Assembly: GCF_000494755.1 (NCBI RefSeq)
Contig: NC_022657.1
Location: forward strand, 1,375,501 to 1,439,500
DNA length: 64,000 bases
Source: Amorphoplanes friuliensis DSM 7358
GTDB taxonomy: Bacteria > Actinomycetota > Actinomycetes > Mycobacteriales > Micromonosporaceae
Reading direction: 5' to 3'
Shown here: positions 38,411-47,030 of the stretch, piece after piece
Numbering within the stretch: the stretch's first letter is position 1
Layout of the letters: each line of letters starts with the position of its first letter
Notes under the pieces: model-generated
What the model was told of the DNA's origin: nothing
The model's database searches: none
The model's input: only the letters and a program-made list of their open reading frames with translations
Program-made: the position numbers and the translations under genes

Positions 38411-38965
38411 TCAGTGCTGTCGCGCGTCCAGAATGGCCAGTGTGCGCTCGGCCCAGGTGATGTACGCCTGCTCGTACATGCGGCCGGCCATCAGGGTCAG
38501 GTAGGGGCCGATGCGGTTGCTGTCGCGGAGGTAGGTGTCCTCGTCGCGCCCGTTCAGCAACTTGTCGCGCATGCGGTCGTACCGGGCGAGTTTGGCGGTT
38601 GACCGGGTCAGGCGGGCGGCGACGGTTGCGCGCAGGGTTTGCTGGTCGCCGGTGTCGAGGGCCTGCATCTTGACCATGAGTTCGTCGCGGATCGCCGGGG
38701 GCCGGGCGGGTTCGGTGGTGGAGGTGTGGAGTTCGGCGAGGCCGGCCTCGGTCAGGGAGAAGACGCGTTTGTTGGGGCGGCGGTGCTGCTCGACGACGCG
38801 GGCGTCGACGAGGCCGTCGGTTTCGAGGCGGTCGAGGTCGCGGTAGAGCTGCTGCGGGGTGGCCGACCAGAACTCGGCCACGGAGACGTCGAAGCGTTTG
38901 GCCAGTTCGTATCCCGAGGCCTCGCCTTCGAGCAGGGCGGCCAGGACGGCATGGCGCAGTGACAT
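38411..38965 (-). CDS. PadR-family transcriptional regulator
   Basis: 184 residues from the ATG at 38965 (MSLRHAVLAALLEGEASGYELAKRFDVSVAEFWSATPQQLYRDLDRLETDGLVDARVVEQHRRPNKRVFSLTEAG), a clear PadR winged helix. The rest is the Vir-like helical domain (about 90-180) that dimerises. It is divergent from a SnoaL-like gene 70 bases away. Frame upstream of 38965 lacks similarity. Confidence 0.9.
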   Translation of the reverse strand: MSLRHAVLAALLEGEASGYELAKRFDVSVAEFWSATPQQLYRDLDRLETDGLVDARVVEQHRRPNKRVFSLTEAGLAELHTSTTEPARPPAIRDELMVKMQALDTGDQQTLRATVAARLTRSTAKLARYDRMRDKLLNGRDEDTYLRDSNRIGPYLTLMAGRMYEQAYITWAERTLAILDARQH

Positions 38966-39008
38966 CTGGACAGTCTCCGATCCCGGGGTTAGCGTCATCC
39001 GCACCTAA

Positions 39009-39020
39009 TCAATTTGTTGA
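39009..39020. promoter_or_regulatory. Short inverted repeat between padR-type and SnoaL-like genes
   Basis: TCAA-TTTG-TTGA in an AT-rich patch, 15 bases upstream of the SnoaL-like start. It could be the PadR operator, but the arms are only 4 bp. Confidence 0.25.
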
Positions 39021-39035
39021 GTATAGGGAGTCGCC

Positions 39036-39410
39036 GTGCATCCGTTTCGCGCCGCCGTCGAAGCACGGGACATCGAGGCCGCCATCGCGCTCCTCAGCGA
39101 TCGGGTCGTCTTCAACTCACCGATCGCCTTCACTCCGTACGAGGGCAGGCAGGCCGTAGGGACCGTCCTGCGTGCGGTGTTCGAGGTTTTTGAGGACTTT
39201 CACTACGTGCGGGAGATCGGGGCCGACGACGCCGCCGACCACGCGCTGGTCTTCCGGGCGCGCATCGGCGAGCGGCAGCTCGAAGGCTGCGACTTCGTGC
39301 ACCGCGGTGACGACGGCTCGATCGACGAGTTCACGGTGATGGTCCGCCCGCTGAACGGTGCGATGGCCCTGGCCGAGGCGATGAAGGCCAAACTCGCCGC
39401 GAGCCGATGA
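39036..39410 (+). CDS. SnoaL-like / NTF2-fold protein
   Basis: 124 residues from the GTG at 39036, with AGGGAG upstream. The pattern HPFRAAVEARDIEAAIALLSDRVVFNSPIAFTPYEGRQAVGTVLRAVFEVFEDFHYVREI is an NTF2-like fold with the SnoaL layout (helix, then strands with a buried pocket). Members act as small isomerases, cyclases or ligand binders. It is coupled to the next gene by an ATGA overlap and is probably repressed by the divergent PadR protein. Confidence 0.75.
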   Translation: MHPFRAAVEARDIEAAIALLSDRVVFNSPIAFTPYEGRQAVGTVLRAVFEVFEDFHYVREIGADDAADHALVFRARIGERQLEGCDFVHRGDDGSIDEFTVMVRPLNGAMALAEAMKAKLAASR

Positions 39411-39877
39411 CGGTGACGGTCCGCACGGCCGACGTCCCGGACGCGGTCCTGGCGCTCGCCGGCCTCGACCCGATCCACTACGCGGAAGCGTTCCGTTTCG
39501 AGACGCCTGCGATCCGCAGCCCGCTGGAGTGGTCCCGGCTGATCCTCGAAGGCGCGCCACCGATCAAGCGTCTCCAGATGCGGGCCGTCTGGACGGGCCT
39601 GGGGATCCGGCTCGCGATGCCGTTCAGCAGCGGGCAGGTGCTCGGCTGGCGGATCCGGCAGAGCGGCGCGGACGCGGTGGTGCTGGGTGTCCGTGCGGCG
39701 ATCGGCCTCACCGCCCGGCTGGTGATCCGGGCCGAGCCGGGGCAGGTCACCCAGTCGATGCTGGTCCGCATCGACCGGGACCGGGCCCGCGGGGTCTGGG
39801 ACCGGCTGGCCCCGCGCCACCGCCACTTCCTCACCGAACTCCTCGACCGAGACGACCTCAGAGCCCCGACCGGATAA
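39407..39877 (+). CDS. DUF2867-like protein
   Basis: 156 residues. Segments RSPLEWSRLILEGAPPIKRLQMRAVWTGLG, GWRIRQSGADAVVLGVRAAIGLTARLVIR and RGVWDRLAPRHRHFLTELLDR resemble a family of small actinobacterial proteins annotated DUF2867 (a START/SRPBCC-like pocket). No catalytic residue is evident. It is translationally coupled to the SnoaL-like gene, so the two likely act on one small hydrophobic ligand. Confidence 0.65.
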   Translation: MTVTVRTADVPDAVLALAGLDPIHYAEAFRFETPAIRSPLEWSRLILEGAPPIKRLQMRAVWTGLGIRLAMPFSSGQVLGWRIRQSGADAVVLGVRAAIGLTARLVIRAEPGQVTQSMLVRIDRDRARGVWDRLAPRHRHFLTELLDRDDLRAPTG

Positions 39878-39879
39878 CG

Positions 39880-39945
39880 CCGTCCTGAAGACCGTGCGCG
39901 GCCGTCTTGGAGACCGTGCCCGGCCGTCTTGCGGGCCGCGCACGG
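39880..39945. repeat. Three tandem copies of a 22-bp unit
   Basis: Units at 39880-39901, 39902-39923 and 39924-39945 share the frame CCGTCTTG-GA-ACCGTGC-CGG with a few substitutions each. They lie in the 134-bp gap between the convergent DUF2867-like and chemoreceptor genes, just before a hairpin. Confidence 0.6.
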
Positions 39946-39989
39946 CACGGCGGCCGCCTCGCGGATCAAGCCGCATGACGGCCGCCGTG
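39946..39989. terminator. Nested hairpin between convergent genes
   Basis: An 11-bp stem (CACGGCGGCCG with CGGCCGCCGTG) encloses a second 4-bp stem GCGG/CCGC. It lies between two convergent genes ending at 39877 and 40012, so it can terminate both. Confidence 0.55.
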
Positions 39990-40011
39990 GGTCGGCGGTC
40001 CCCTTCAGGGA

Positions 40012-41667
40012 TCAGTAGCGGAACATCGCCAGACTCTGCTGAAGCTCGTGGGCGACGCGGGCAAGCTCGTCGGCGGCCGCGGCGGTGTTGGCCGCCGCGC
40101 TGGTTGTCTCGGCGGCGGCTTCGGCGACCTCGGCCACGTTCGAGGAGATCTCGTGGGAGCCGGCGGCGACCTCGCCGACGTTGCGGCCCATCTCGTTGGT
40201 GGTGGCCGTCTGTTCCTCGACCGCCGCCGCGATCGCGGTCTGGGTGGCGTTGATCTGGTCGATGACCGCGCCGATCTCGGCGATCGCGGCGACCGCAGCC
40301 GACGAGTCGGTCTGGATGGCGCCGACGCGGGTGCGGATGTCCTCGGTGGCGCGGGCGGTTTCCTGGGCGAGTTCCTTGACCTCGCCGGCGACGACCGCGA
40401 AGCCCTTGCCGGCGTCGCCCGCCCGGGCGGCCTCGATGGTGGCGTTGAGGGCGAGCAGGTTCGTCTGTTCGGCGATACCAGTAATGATCTTGACGACGGA
40501 GACGATCTCGGCCGAGGATTCGCCGAGTTTCTGCAGGATCGCGCCGGCCTCGCCGGAGATGCGGACGGCCTGGCCGGCCACGTCGGCGGCGCTGGAGGTG
40601 CTGCGGGCGATCTCGGTGATGGAGCTGCCGATCTCGTCGGCGCCGGCGGAGACCGTGGCGATGTTGGTGCTGATCTCGTCGGAGGCGGTGGAGACCGCGT
40701 GGGCGCGGCTGGCCGAGCGGGCGGCGGACGAGTTCATCCGGCCGGCGACGGCGGTCAGGTCCTCCGACGAGGAGGCGAGCGTCGTGACGTTGGTGCCGAT
40801 GTCGCGCAGTGCGGCGGTGAGCCGGTCGAGCGCGGTGTTCAGCGCCTCGGCCATGCGGCCCACCTCGTCGCGGCCGCGGACCTTGAGGCGCTGGTCGAGG
40901 CGGCCCTCGGCGAGCGCTTCGAGGACCTTGACGGTTTCGCCGAGCGGGCGGGCGATGGCCCGGCTGACCGCGATGGCGATGACAACGGCGAAGGCCAGGG
41001 CGGCGCCCATCAGGGCGATGGTGAGGATCCGCGCCATCGTGGCGTTGCTGCGGGCGTCGGCCATCTGCTGCTGGGCGGCCTTGTCCTCGATGCCGGCGAG
41101 GTTGTTCAGCGCCACCGTGATCTTGCTGGTGAGCGGGTCGATGAAGTTGTTCTGCACGCCGAGGTAGGTGCTGAGGCTGTTGGCCTGCGCCGCCGGGACG
41201 AGCTGCTGGTCGCGGACCTTGCGGTACTCGGCCAGGCCCGCGGCGAAGGCGGCCCGGTCGGTCTGGGTGCCGGCCGCCGGGCTCTTCGTGTACGCGGTCC
41301 ACGTGCTGTCGATGTCGGCGTCGAGCCGCTTGATCGCCATCTGCACGTTGCTGACGTCGGCGAGCGGTGACCGCAGGATGAGCTTGGCCGAGAGCGAGGT
41401 GGCCTGCTGAACGTCCGCGCGGACCTCACCGAGCCGGGCGATCGACTGCAGGTTGTTCTGGTACATGTCCTCGAGGCGGTTGTTCGCACTGTTGAGCTCG
41501 ATGCCACCGGTCACGCCCATGGTGATGACCAGGACGCTGAGGACGCCGAACGAGGCGAACAGCTTCTGCGACACACGCAGGTTACGCAGCGCGCCACCGC
41601 GTGGGCCCTTCTCGCTGGAGGAGGGCGCCTTGCGGGAGCGGCTAGGCGTCTGGGCGGGTGTCGGCAT
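40012..41667 (-). CDS. Methyl-accepting chemotaxis protein
   Basis: 551 residues. TM1 (about 35-54), an extracellular four-helix-bundle sensor (about 55-210, [29 protein letters not shown]), TM2 (about 211-233), a HAMP domain (about 235-288, [38 protein letters not shown]) and the cytoplasmic signalling hairpin whose tip reads [31 protein letters not shown]. It should pass ligand binding to CheA/CheW. Non-motile actinomycetes lack such receptors, so this supports a motile (zoosporic) host. The ligand is unknown. Confidence 0.95.
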   Translation of the reverse strand: MPTPAQTPSRSRKAPSSSEKGPRGGALRNLRVSQKLFASFGVLSVLVITMGVTGGIELNSANNRLEDMYQNNLQSIARLGEVRADVQQATSLSAKLILRSPLADVSNVQMAIKRLDADIDSTWTAYTKSPAAGTQTDRAAFAAGLAEYRKVRDQQLVPAAQANSLSTYLGVQNNFIDPLTSKITVALNNLAGIEDKAAQQQMADARSNATMARILTIALMGAALAFAVVIAIAVSRAIARPLGETVKVLEALAEGRLDQRLKVRGRDEVGRMAEALNTALDRLTAALRDIGTNVTTLASSSEDLTAVAGRMNSSAARSASRAHAVSTASDEISTNIATVSAGADEIGSSITEIARSTSSAADVAGQAVRISGEAGAILQKLGESSAEIVSVVKIITGIAEQTNLLALNATIEAARAGDAGKGFAVVAGEVKELAQETARATEDIRTRVGAIQTDSSAAVAAIAEIGAVIDQINATQTAIAAAVEEQTATTNEMGRNVGEVAAGSHEISSNVAEVAEAAAETTSAAANTAAAADELARVAHELQQSLAMFRY

Positions 41668-41747
41668 CGGCGGTCTCCGGGGGAGGGACAGTGGTTACCG
41701 CTCTATTCGGCACCGCCCCCCAGGATCCGCGAAATTTGTCGGAAAAG

Positions 41748-42218
41748 TCAGTCGATACCGAGATCTCGTCGCAGCTTGGCGACGTGGCCCGTGGCCTTGA
41801 CGTTGTAGAGGGCCTTCTCGATCGTGCCGTTCTCGTCGATGACAAACGTCGAGCGGATCACGCCGGTCACCGTCTTGCCGTAGAGCTGCTTCTCACCGAA
41901 CGCGCCGTACGCGGTCAGCACGCTCTTGTCCTGGTCACTGACCAGCGGGAAGGTGATCGCGTCGCGTTCGCGGAACTTGGCCAGCTTGGCCGGGACGTCC
42001 GGGGAGATGCCGACGACCTCGAAGCCGGCCGCCTGCAGCGAGCCGAGCGAGTCGCGGAAGTCGCACGCCTGGGTCGTGCAGCCGGGCGTCATCGCGGCCG
42101 GGTACACGTACAGGATGACCTTGCGGCCGCGGAGGTCCTCGAGGGTCAGGGTGTCGCCGTTGTCGGTGGGCAGGGTGAACTCGGGAGCCGGGTCACCCGG
42201 CGTGAGGCGCTCAGTCAT
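41748..42218 (-). CDS. bcp: Thioredoxin-dependent peroxiredoxin (Bcp/PrxQ)
   Basis: 156 residues. Reduces hydroperoxides. Peroxidatic Cys47 (YPAAMTPGCTTQACDF) with Cys52 five residues on, the E. coli Bcp spacing for an atypical 2-Cys enzyme; PDVPAKLAKFRERDAITFPLVSDQD follows. The start ATG overlaps the stop of the upstream membrane-protein gene (ATGA), so it is the last gene of a redox operon with mauE-like and DsbA-like genes. Confidence 0.94.
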   Translation of the reverse strand: MTERLTPGDPAPEFTLPTDNGDTLTLEDLRGRKVILYVYPAAMTPGCTTQACDFRDSLGSLQAAGFEVVGISPDVPAKLAKFRERDAITFPLVSDQDKSVLTAYGAFGEKQLYGKTVTGVIRSTFVIDENGTIEKALYNVKATGHVAKLRRDLGID

Positions 42219-43198
42219 GCGTCCGAAGATATCGGGGTGGCCCGCAGGCGCAGCACACCCGTCGCCGCCATGCCCACTCCGGCGCCGACGGCGATCAGCA
42301 CGGCGACCCGGGCGAGCCAGGACGGGCCGGGGAACGAGACGACCGCCTGACCGAAGACACCCACGTCCGCGAAGCCGCCGAAGACCGCCAGCACCGCCCC
42401 GGCCAGGGCCAGCAGGAACGGTGCGCGTCGCAGCCAGGTGAGCACACCCGCGGCCACGGCGAGGACCGCCGCCACGTACGCCGGTGCCTGCCCGCTGACG
42501 CCGACACTCGCGCGCGTCACGGCGTACGCGAAGGTGATCGTGCCGGCGAGGAGCGCGGCCGGGCCGATCCAGCGGGGGCGGCGCAGGCCGAGGGCCGTCA
42601 GGACCGCACCGAGCGCGAGCGCGCCGACCCACCAGAGCCAGGCGAGGGGCGGGGGTTCCCAGGTCAGGGTGCCGCGGACCTCGTAGGTCGTGACGCCCTC
42701 GCGCAGCGGGACGACCCAGTCGCGCAGCAGGTGACTGCGTGACGGGTCGGCCTCGGCCTGCGGCGGGAGGTCGTCGCCGAGCCAGCGGGTGCGCTGGTCG
42801 TGCCAGCGCACGGACGGCTCGGTGGAGACGCGGCGCCACTGCGGGGCCGCGGCCGATGAGGCGGTCGCCGGCACCGGCGTCTCACCGTCGAGGGTCTGGT
42901 TTCTGTACGTCGACGGGGAGTTGACGTTCTCGAAGGTGCCGTCGGGACGCACCTCGAGGTAGGGCTCGCCGTCGTAGCCGAGCACCTCGACCGTCCTGCC
43001 GGTCCGGTTGACCAGCTCGAGCCGGGCACCGGCCTCGACCGTGCGGACGGTCAGCCCGGGCTCGGCGGGTGTGATCCCGGTGACCTCGATGCTGTACGCC
43101 GTCGCGTCGGGCGCCTCGCCGCCGTGCGCGAACGCCGGGCCGGCCGGTGCGAGCAACGCACCGGCCAGCACGGCGACGAACAGGGCGACACGCCTCAC
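42215..43198 (-). CDS. Exported membrane protein of the redox operon, unknown function
   Basis: 327 residues from the GTG at 43198, which overlaps the stop of the DsbA-like gene (GTGA). The N-terminus MRRVALFVAVLAGALLAPAGPAFAHGGEAPD is a signal peptide cleaved before HGGE. About 33-165 is a beta-rich external domain (YSIEVTGITPAEPGLTVRTVEAGARLELVNRTGRTVEVLGYDGEPYLEVRPDG). Then come five or six membrane helices (about 175-315). No family name is recognised. The mature N-terminal His resembles copper-binding exported proteins, but no metal site can be proven. The position between thiol-oxidoreductase and peroxiredoxin genes suggests a part in cell-surface redox. Confidence 0.78.
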   Translation of the reverse strand: MRRVALFVAVLAGALLAPAGPAFAHGGEAPDATAYSIEVTGITPAEPGLTVRTVEAGARLELVNRTGRTVEVLGYDGEPYLEVRPDGTFENVNSPSTYRNQTLDGETPVPATASSAAAPQWRRVSTEPSVRWHDQRTRWLGDDLPPQAEADPSRSHLLRDWVVPLREGVTTYEVRGTLTWEPPPLAWLWWVGALALGAVLTALGLRRPRWIGPAALLAGTITFAYAVTRASVGVSGQAPAYVAAVLAVAAGVLTWLRRAPFLLALAGAVLAVFGGFADVGVFGQAVVSFPGPSWLARVAVLIAVGAGVGMAATGVLRLRATPISSDA

Positions 43199-43926
43199 GC
43201 GCCGGCCGCCTCCACGGCTGCGGTCAGCCCTTGCGGCGTCCGGTCCTCGAGGGCCTTGCCGCCGACCAGGACGGTCGGGGTGCTGCTCACGCCCCGGGAC
43301 GCCGCGGTGTCGGTGGCCTTGGTCGCCCAGGCCCGGTAGGTGCCCTTGTCGACGGCGTCGGAGAACGCGGCGTCGCTCAGGCCGACCGACTTGCCCAGCT
43401 CGATCAGCTTGGCGTTGTCGAGCCCGGCCGAGCCCTCCTCGGGCTGATTGGCGAAGAGCACCTTGTGATATTCGGCGAACTTGCCGCCCTGGGCCGCCGC
43501 GGCCGAGGCGCCGGCGGACCGGGTGGAGTATTCGGTGCTGGAGGCCCGGTCCAGGATCGCGATCGGGTGGTACTGCACGGTCACCTTCTTGTCGGCGACG
43601 AGCTGGTCGACCGTCGTCGCGACCGAGGACTCGAACTGCCCGCAGATCGGGCACATGAAGTCCTCGTAGATGTCGATCTTCACGGGGCCGGTGCCGACCG
43701 CGAAGGCCGTGCCGTCGTCCACCGCGACGCTCGGCGTCGTCAGGTTGGCGGTCTTGTCGCTCTCCTGCCCGGCGGCGACGCTCCAGCCGATCAGCCCGGC
43801 GATGATCAGCACGCCGACGACGCCGAGGCTGGTCCAGAGGGTGATCCGGCGGCGGCGCTCCTTGGCCAGTTGCTCCTGGACGACCCGTTTGGCCTTGGCC
43901 CTGTCCCGGTTGTTCTTCGCGCTCAC
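43195..43926 (-). CDS. Membrane-anchored DsbA-like thioredoxin-fold protein
   Basis: 243 residues from the GTG at 43926. A basic N-terminus and one membrane helix (about 28-52) anchor it; the rest is outside. The thioredoxin fold starts PVKIDIYEDFMCPICGQFE with the active-site pair Cys92-Pro-Ile-Cys95, and ends SSTPTVLVGGKAL with the cis-proline loop (TPT). This is the actinobacterial DsbA/MdbA-like class that forms disulfides in exported proteins. It is coupled by GTGA overlaps to the MauE-type gene before it and to the membrane-protein gene after it. Confidence 0.9.
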   Translation of the reverse strand: MSAKNNRDRAKAKRVVQEQLAKERRRRITLWTSLGVVGVLIIAGLIGWSVAAGQESDKTANLTTPSVAVDDGTAFAVGTGPVKIDIYEDFMCPICGQFESSVATTVDQLVADKKVTVQYHPIAILDRASSTEYSTRSAGASAAAAQGGKFAEYHKVLFANQPEEGSAGLDNAKLIELGKSVGLSDAAFSDAVDKGTYRAWATKATDTAASRGVSSTPTVLVGGKALEDRTPQGLTAAVEAAGA

Positions 43927-44414
43927 TCTTCCCCCATCAGGACACCATCGATCGAGAACCGGGTCCGCGGTTTCCACAGCAGGATCCCGGCGAGCAGGAG
44001 GAAGCCGACGTCACGGACGATGTCGAGGGTGTATTCCGGGCTCTCCCCGGCACCCAGCGCCCCGCCGGAACTGAAGCAGCCGCAGTCGATCTGCAGGCCC
44101 TGCACCCAGGCGTAGGTGATGCCCGCGATGAAGATCAGCAACAGGCCGGCCGAGATGGCGGCGCTGAGGCGCACCGCCAGACCCACCAGCAGCAGCAGGC
44201 CGAGTGCGATCTCCAGGAACGGCTGGGCCGCCCCGATGACCTTGGCAACGTCGTACGGAAAGATTTCGTACGCGTTGACCGCGCGCCCGGACTCGGCCAG
44301 GTCACCGACCTTCAGACCGCCCGCGACCAGCCACACGGCAGCCAGGCCCAGACGGGCCACTGTCGAGATCCAGGGCCAGACGGCCGTCGTGTGGGCAGAC
44401 TGCCCCGTCTCCAT
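43923..44414 (-). CDS. MauE/DoxX-family redox membrane protein
   Basis: 163 residues from the ATG at 44414 (AAGGGGG lies 7 bases upstream; a GTG two codons earlier is too close to that site). Four membrane helices. GLQIDCGCFSSGG (about 107-119) has the paired cysteines characteristic of MauE-type proteins, thought to reoxidise thiol-disulfide carriers through quinones. Directly upstream of and coupled to the DsbA-like gene, so it likely recycles that protein. Confidence 0.85.
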   Translation of the reverse strand: METGQSAHTTAVWPWISTVARLGLAAVWLVAGGLKVGDLAESGRAVNAYEIFPYDVAKVIGAAQPFLEIALGLLLLVGLAVRLSAAISAGLLLIFIAGITYAWVQGLQIDCGCFSSGGALGAGESPEYTLDIVRDVGFLLLAGILLWKPRTRFSIDGVLMGEE

Positions 44415-44504
44415 GCTCACGCCCCCTTAGTCGGCGGATGCCGCCGCCAGGTTCCGTCATACCGCCTGGGGATTGGCTGTGTGACGGGTCCAAGGTCCTG
44501 AAGA

Positions 44505-45044
44505 TCAGCTCGCCTGGGCCGCGGCGACCGCGGTGACGAGCTCTTCGCGGGCCCGGGCCACCCGGGAGCGGATCGTGCCCACCGGAACATTCTCGACCTC
44601 GGCGGCCTCCGCGTACGACAGGCCGAGCACCTGGGTGAGAACGAATGCGGTTCTGCGCTCCTCGCCGAGGCGGCTGAGCAGGTCCGCTGCGCTGAGACGG
44701 TGAGCGGGGTCACCCTGTTGCGGGATGTCGGTCCACGCCTGGGCGGCCAGCCGGGCGTCGAGGCGCCGCCGCCGGACGACCGCCCGCAGGTGATCGGCGC
44801 ACGTGCGCCGGGCGATGCCGAGCAGCCAGGTGCGCACCTGGGCGCGGCCCTCAAAACCGGGCAGCGCCTTGAACGCGCGCAGATAGGTTTCCTGCGTGAG
44901 ATCGTCGGCCGCGCCGGGATCGACCAGGGCGGCGGTGAACCGCCACACCTCGGCCTGGGTGCCGCGCACGAAGGCGGCCTGCGCACCGGCGTCGCCGGCA
45001 CGCGCCCGGAGGGCGAGCGAGGTGAGGGGATCCGCCGCAATCAC
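44505..45044 (-). CDS. ECF-type RNA polymerase sigma factor
   Basis: 179 residues. Sigma region 2 (about 20-90: EVWRFTAALVDPGAADDLTQETYLRAFKALPGFEGRAQVRTWLLGIARRTCADHLR) and region 4 (about 118-172: RRTAFVLTQVLGLSYAEAAEVENVPVGTIRSRVARAREELVTAV). It resembles the SigC-like group. No anti-sigma gene lies next to it; the next genes on the strand, 90 bases on, are the MauE-DsbA-membrane-Bcp operon, which it may control. It is divergent from the CopC-CopD gene. Confidence 0.92.
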   Translation of the reverse strand: MIAADPLTSLALRARAGDAGAQAAFVRGTQAEVWRFTAALVDPGAADDLTQETYLRAFKALPGFEGRAQVRTWLLGIARRTCADHLRAVVRRRRLDARLAAQAWTDIPQQGDPAHRLSAADLLSRLGEERRTAFVLTQVLGLSYAEAAEVENVPVGTIRSRVARAREELVTAVAAAQAS

Positions 45045-45189
45045 AACCGGAGATGGTACGCGGGCCGGAAATGTCAGAGGGTCCGGGAACTATCGTCACC
45101 GTGCGGGCGACAATCACAGGTCCTCACGTTTCTGCCCCGCGCGCGACCACGTTGCGGGCCCATCGACGCCATCGGGGAGCATTACCTGC

Positions 45190-46887
45190 ATGACCGTTGA
45201 TCTCCGGGGTGCCACCGACCGATCCGTGCGGCCCGCCCGCGGGCGCCGCGCACGGGGCCCGGCCGCCGCATTGGGGCTGCTCATCGGGCTGTTCCTGGTG
45301 CTGCTCGGCCCGGCCGCACCGGCCAGCGCGCACGCGGCTCTGGTCGGCAGCGACCCGGCGAGCGACACGATCGTCCCGGACGCCCCCAACAAGATCACGT
45401 TGTCCTTCAGCGAGTCGGTCCAGCTCATCTCCGGCAAGATCCAGGTGCTCGCGCCGGACGGCAGCCGCGCGGACCAGGGCGAGCCCCAGGCCACCGGCAG
45501 CACGGTCGTCATCCCGCTGCGGTCCGGCGGCGGCCGCGGCACCTATCTGGTCAGCTACCGCGTCGTCTCCGCCGACAGCCACCCCGTCGCGGGCAGCCTG
45601 ACCTACTCCGTCGGCGCCGCGTCGACCCCGCCGACCGAGTCCGCGGGCGCCGAGTCGGTCGATCCGGTCGTCCGCGCACTCATCCCGGTCGGCAAATACC
45701 TCGGGTACGCCGGACTTGTGCTCCTCGTCGGCCCGGTGCTGGTGCTGGCCCTGCTGTGGCCGCACCGGCTGTCCCGCACCGGCCCGGCGCGGCTCGTCTG
45801 GACCGGTGTCGGGCTGGTGCTCGGCAGCACGGTGCTCGCGTTGTGGCTGCAGGCCCCGTACACGACGGGGTCGGGTCTTTTCGGTGTCAGCGGGGCCGAC
45901 CTGCAGGATGTGCTCGGCAGCACGTTCGGCGCGGTCATGCTCGTGCGGCTCGGCGTGATCATCGCCGCCGCCTTCCTGCTGCGGCCGCTGCTGCGCGGCG
46001 ACGGTGGCGAGTCGAAAGCCGACCTGGCGCTGCTCGGCGTCCTCGGTGTGGCCGCCCTGGCCACCTGGCCGCTGACCGGGCACCCGACCGCCTCACCGGT
46101 GGCCGGCGTCTCCGTGGTCGTCGACGCCATCCACCTGGCCGCCATGGCGGTGTGGCTGGGCGGCCTCGTCATGCTCGTCGCCTTCCTGCTGCGCCAGGCC
46201 AACGAGCGTGAGCTGGGCGCGATCCTGCCGATCTGGTCCCGCTGGGCGGCAACCGCGGTGGCCGCGCTGATCATCGCCGGTTCCGTCCAGGCGTTGATCG
46301 AGGTCGCGTCGTTCAAGGGCCTGTACGCGAGCACCTACGGCCGCCTCATCCTCGTCAAGATCGGGCTGGCCGCCGTGGTCATCGCGATGGCGGCGGTCTC
46401 CCGCAACCTGGTGCGCAGCCGGACGGCCGAGAACGGCCCCGGGCGCCTGCGCCGCATCGTGATGGCCGAGCTGGCCGTCACCGCGGTCGTGCTGGGTGTG
46501 ACGGCGGCGCTCGTGCAGATCCCGCCGCCCCGGACGGCGTCCGCGGCCGAGAGCGCGAGCACCTCCACGACGATCTCGCAGACGGTCGCCGACGACTCGG
46601 TGTCGTTGCAGGCGGACATCTTCCCGGCCACCGTGGGCAACAACTCGATCCACCTGTACGCGTACACCCTGGACAACAAGCCGTTGCCCGTCGTGGAGTG
46701 GACGGCGACCGCGGCACTGCCCGCGAAGAACATCGAGCCGATCGAGGTGCCGCTGCTGCGGATCACCGACTTCCACGCCGTCGGGGACATCGCCCTGCCG
46801 ATGGCGGGCGAGTGGACCTTCAAGTTCACCGTACGCACGAGCGACATCGACCAGTCCACGTTGACGATGACGGCCAAGATCTCGTAA
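45190..46887 (+). CDS. CopC-CopD fusion copper protein
   Basis: 565 residues from the ATG at 45190. A signal peptide (about 24-47) ends PASA before HAALVGSDPAS, so His48 becomes the N-terminal copper ligand. The CopC domain runs to about 142, with Asp129 and His131 in VSADSHPVAGSL completing the likely Cu(II) site. About 160-440 holds eight or so membrane helices of the CopD family (MAVWLGGLVMLVAFLLRQ). The C-terminus (about 470-565: DDSVSLQADIFPATVGNNSIHLYAYTLD...WTFKFTVRTSDIDQ) is an external YtkA-like domain. Probable role: copper uptake or delivery across the membrane. Confidence 0.92.
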   Translation: MTVDLRGATDRSVRPARGRRARGPAAALGLLIGLFLVLLGPAAPASAHAALVGSDPASDTIVPDAPNKITLSFSESVQLISGKIQVLAPDGSRADQGEPQATGSTVVIPLRSGGGRGTYLVSYRVVSADSHPVAGSLTYSVGAASTPPTESAGAESVDPVVRALIPVGKYLGYAGLVLLVGPVLVLALLWPHRLSRTGPARLVWTGVGLVLGSTVLALWLQAPYTTGSGLFGVSGADLQDVLGSTFGAVMLVRLGVIIAAAFLLRPLLRGDGGESKADLALLGVLGVAALATWPLTGHPTASPVAGVSVVVDAIHLAAMAVWLGGLVMLVAFLLRQANERELGAILPIWSRWAATAVAALIIAGSVQALIEVASFKGLYASTYGRLILVKIGLAAVVIAMAAVSRNLVRSRTAENGPGRLRRIVMAELAVTAVVLGVTAALVQIPPPRTASAAESASTSTTISQTVADDSVSLQADIFPATVGNNSIHLYAYTLDNKPLPVVEWTATAALPAKNIEPIEVPLLRITDFHAVGDIALPMAGEWTFKFTVRTSDIDQSTLTMTAKIS

Positions 46888-47030
46888 TTCCGCGTTCTCC
46901 CGATGGCCCGGCCCGCACCCGCGGACCGGGCTATTGTCATACCTCTCGGGGCCTAAGTAACCGTTTATCCATTTTGGTGTTATTTCGGTCTGTATGGTCT
47001 GCGCAGTACCACCGAGAAGGGGGAGATCAG

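Noticed and set aside
39203-41302. 699-codon minus frame spanning the chemoreceptor region
   Set aside because: Same strand but another frame of a clear MCP gene; Arg/Gly/Pro-rich and crosses several genes.
46698-47030. N-terminal extension of the giant protein frame back to 46698
   Set aside because: It overlaps the end of copCD in another frame; the ATG at 47031 has a ribosome-binding site and begins a membrane helix.
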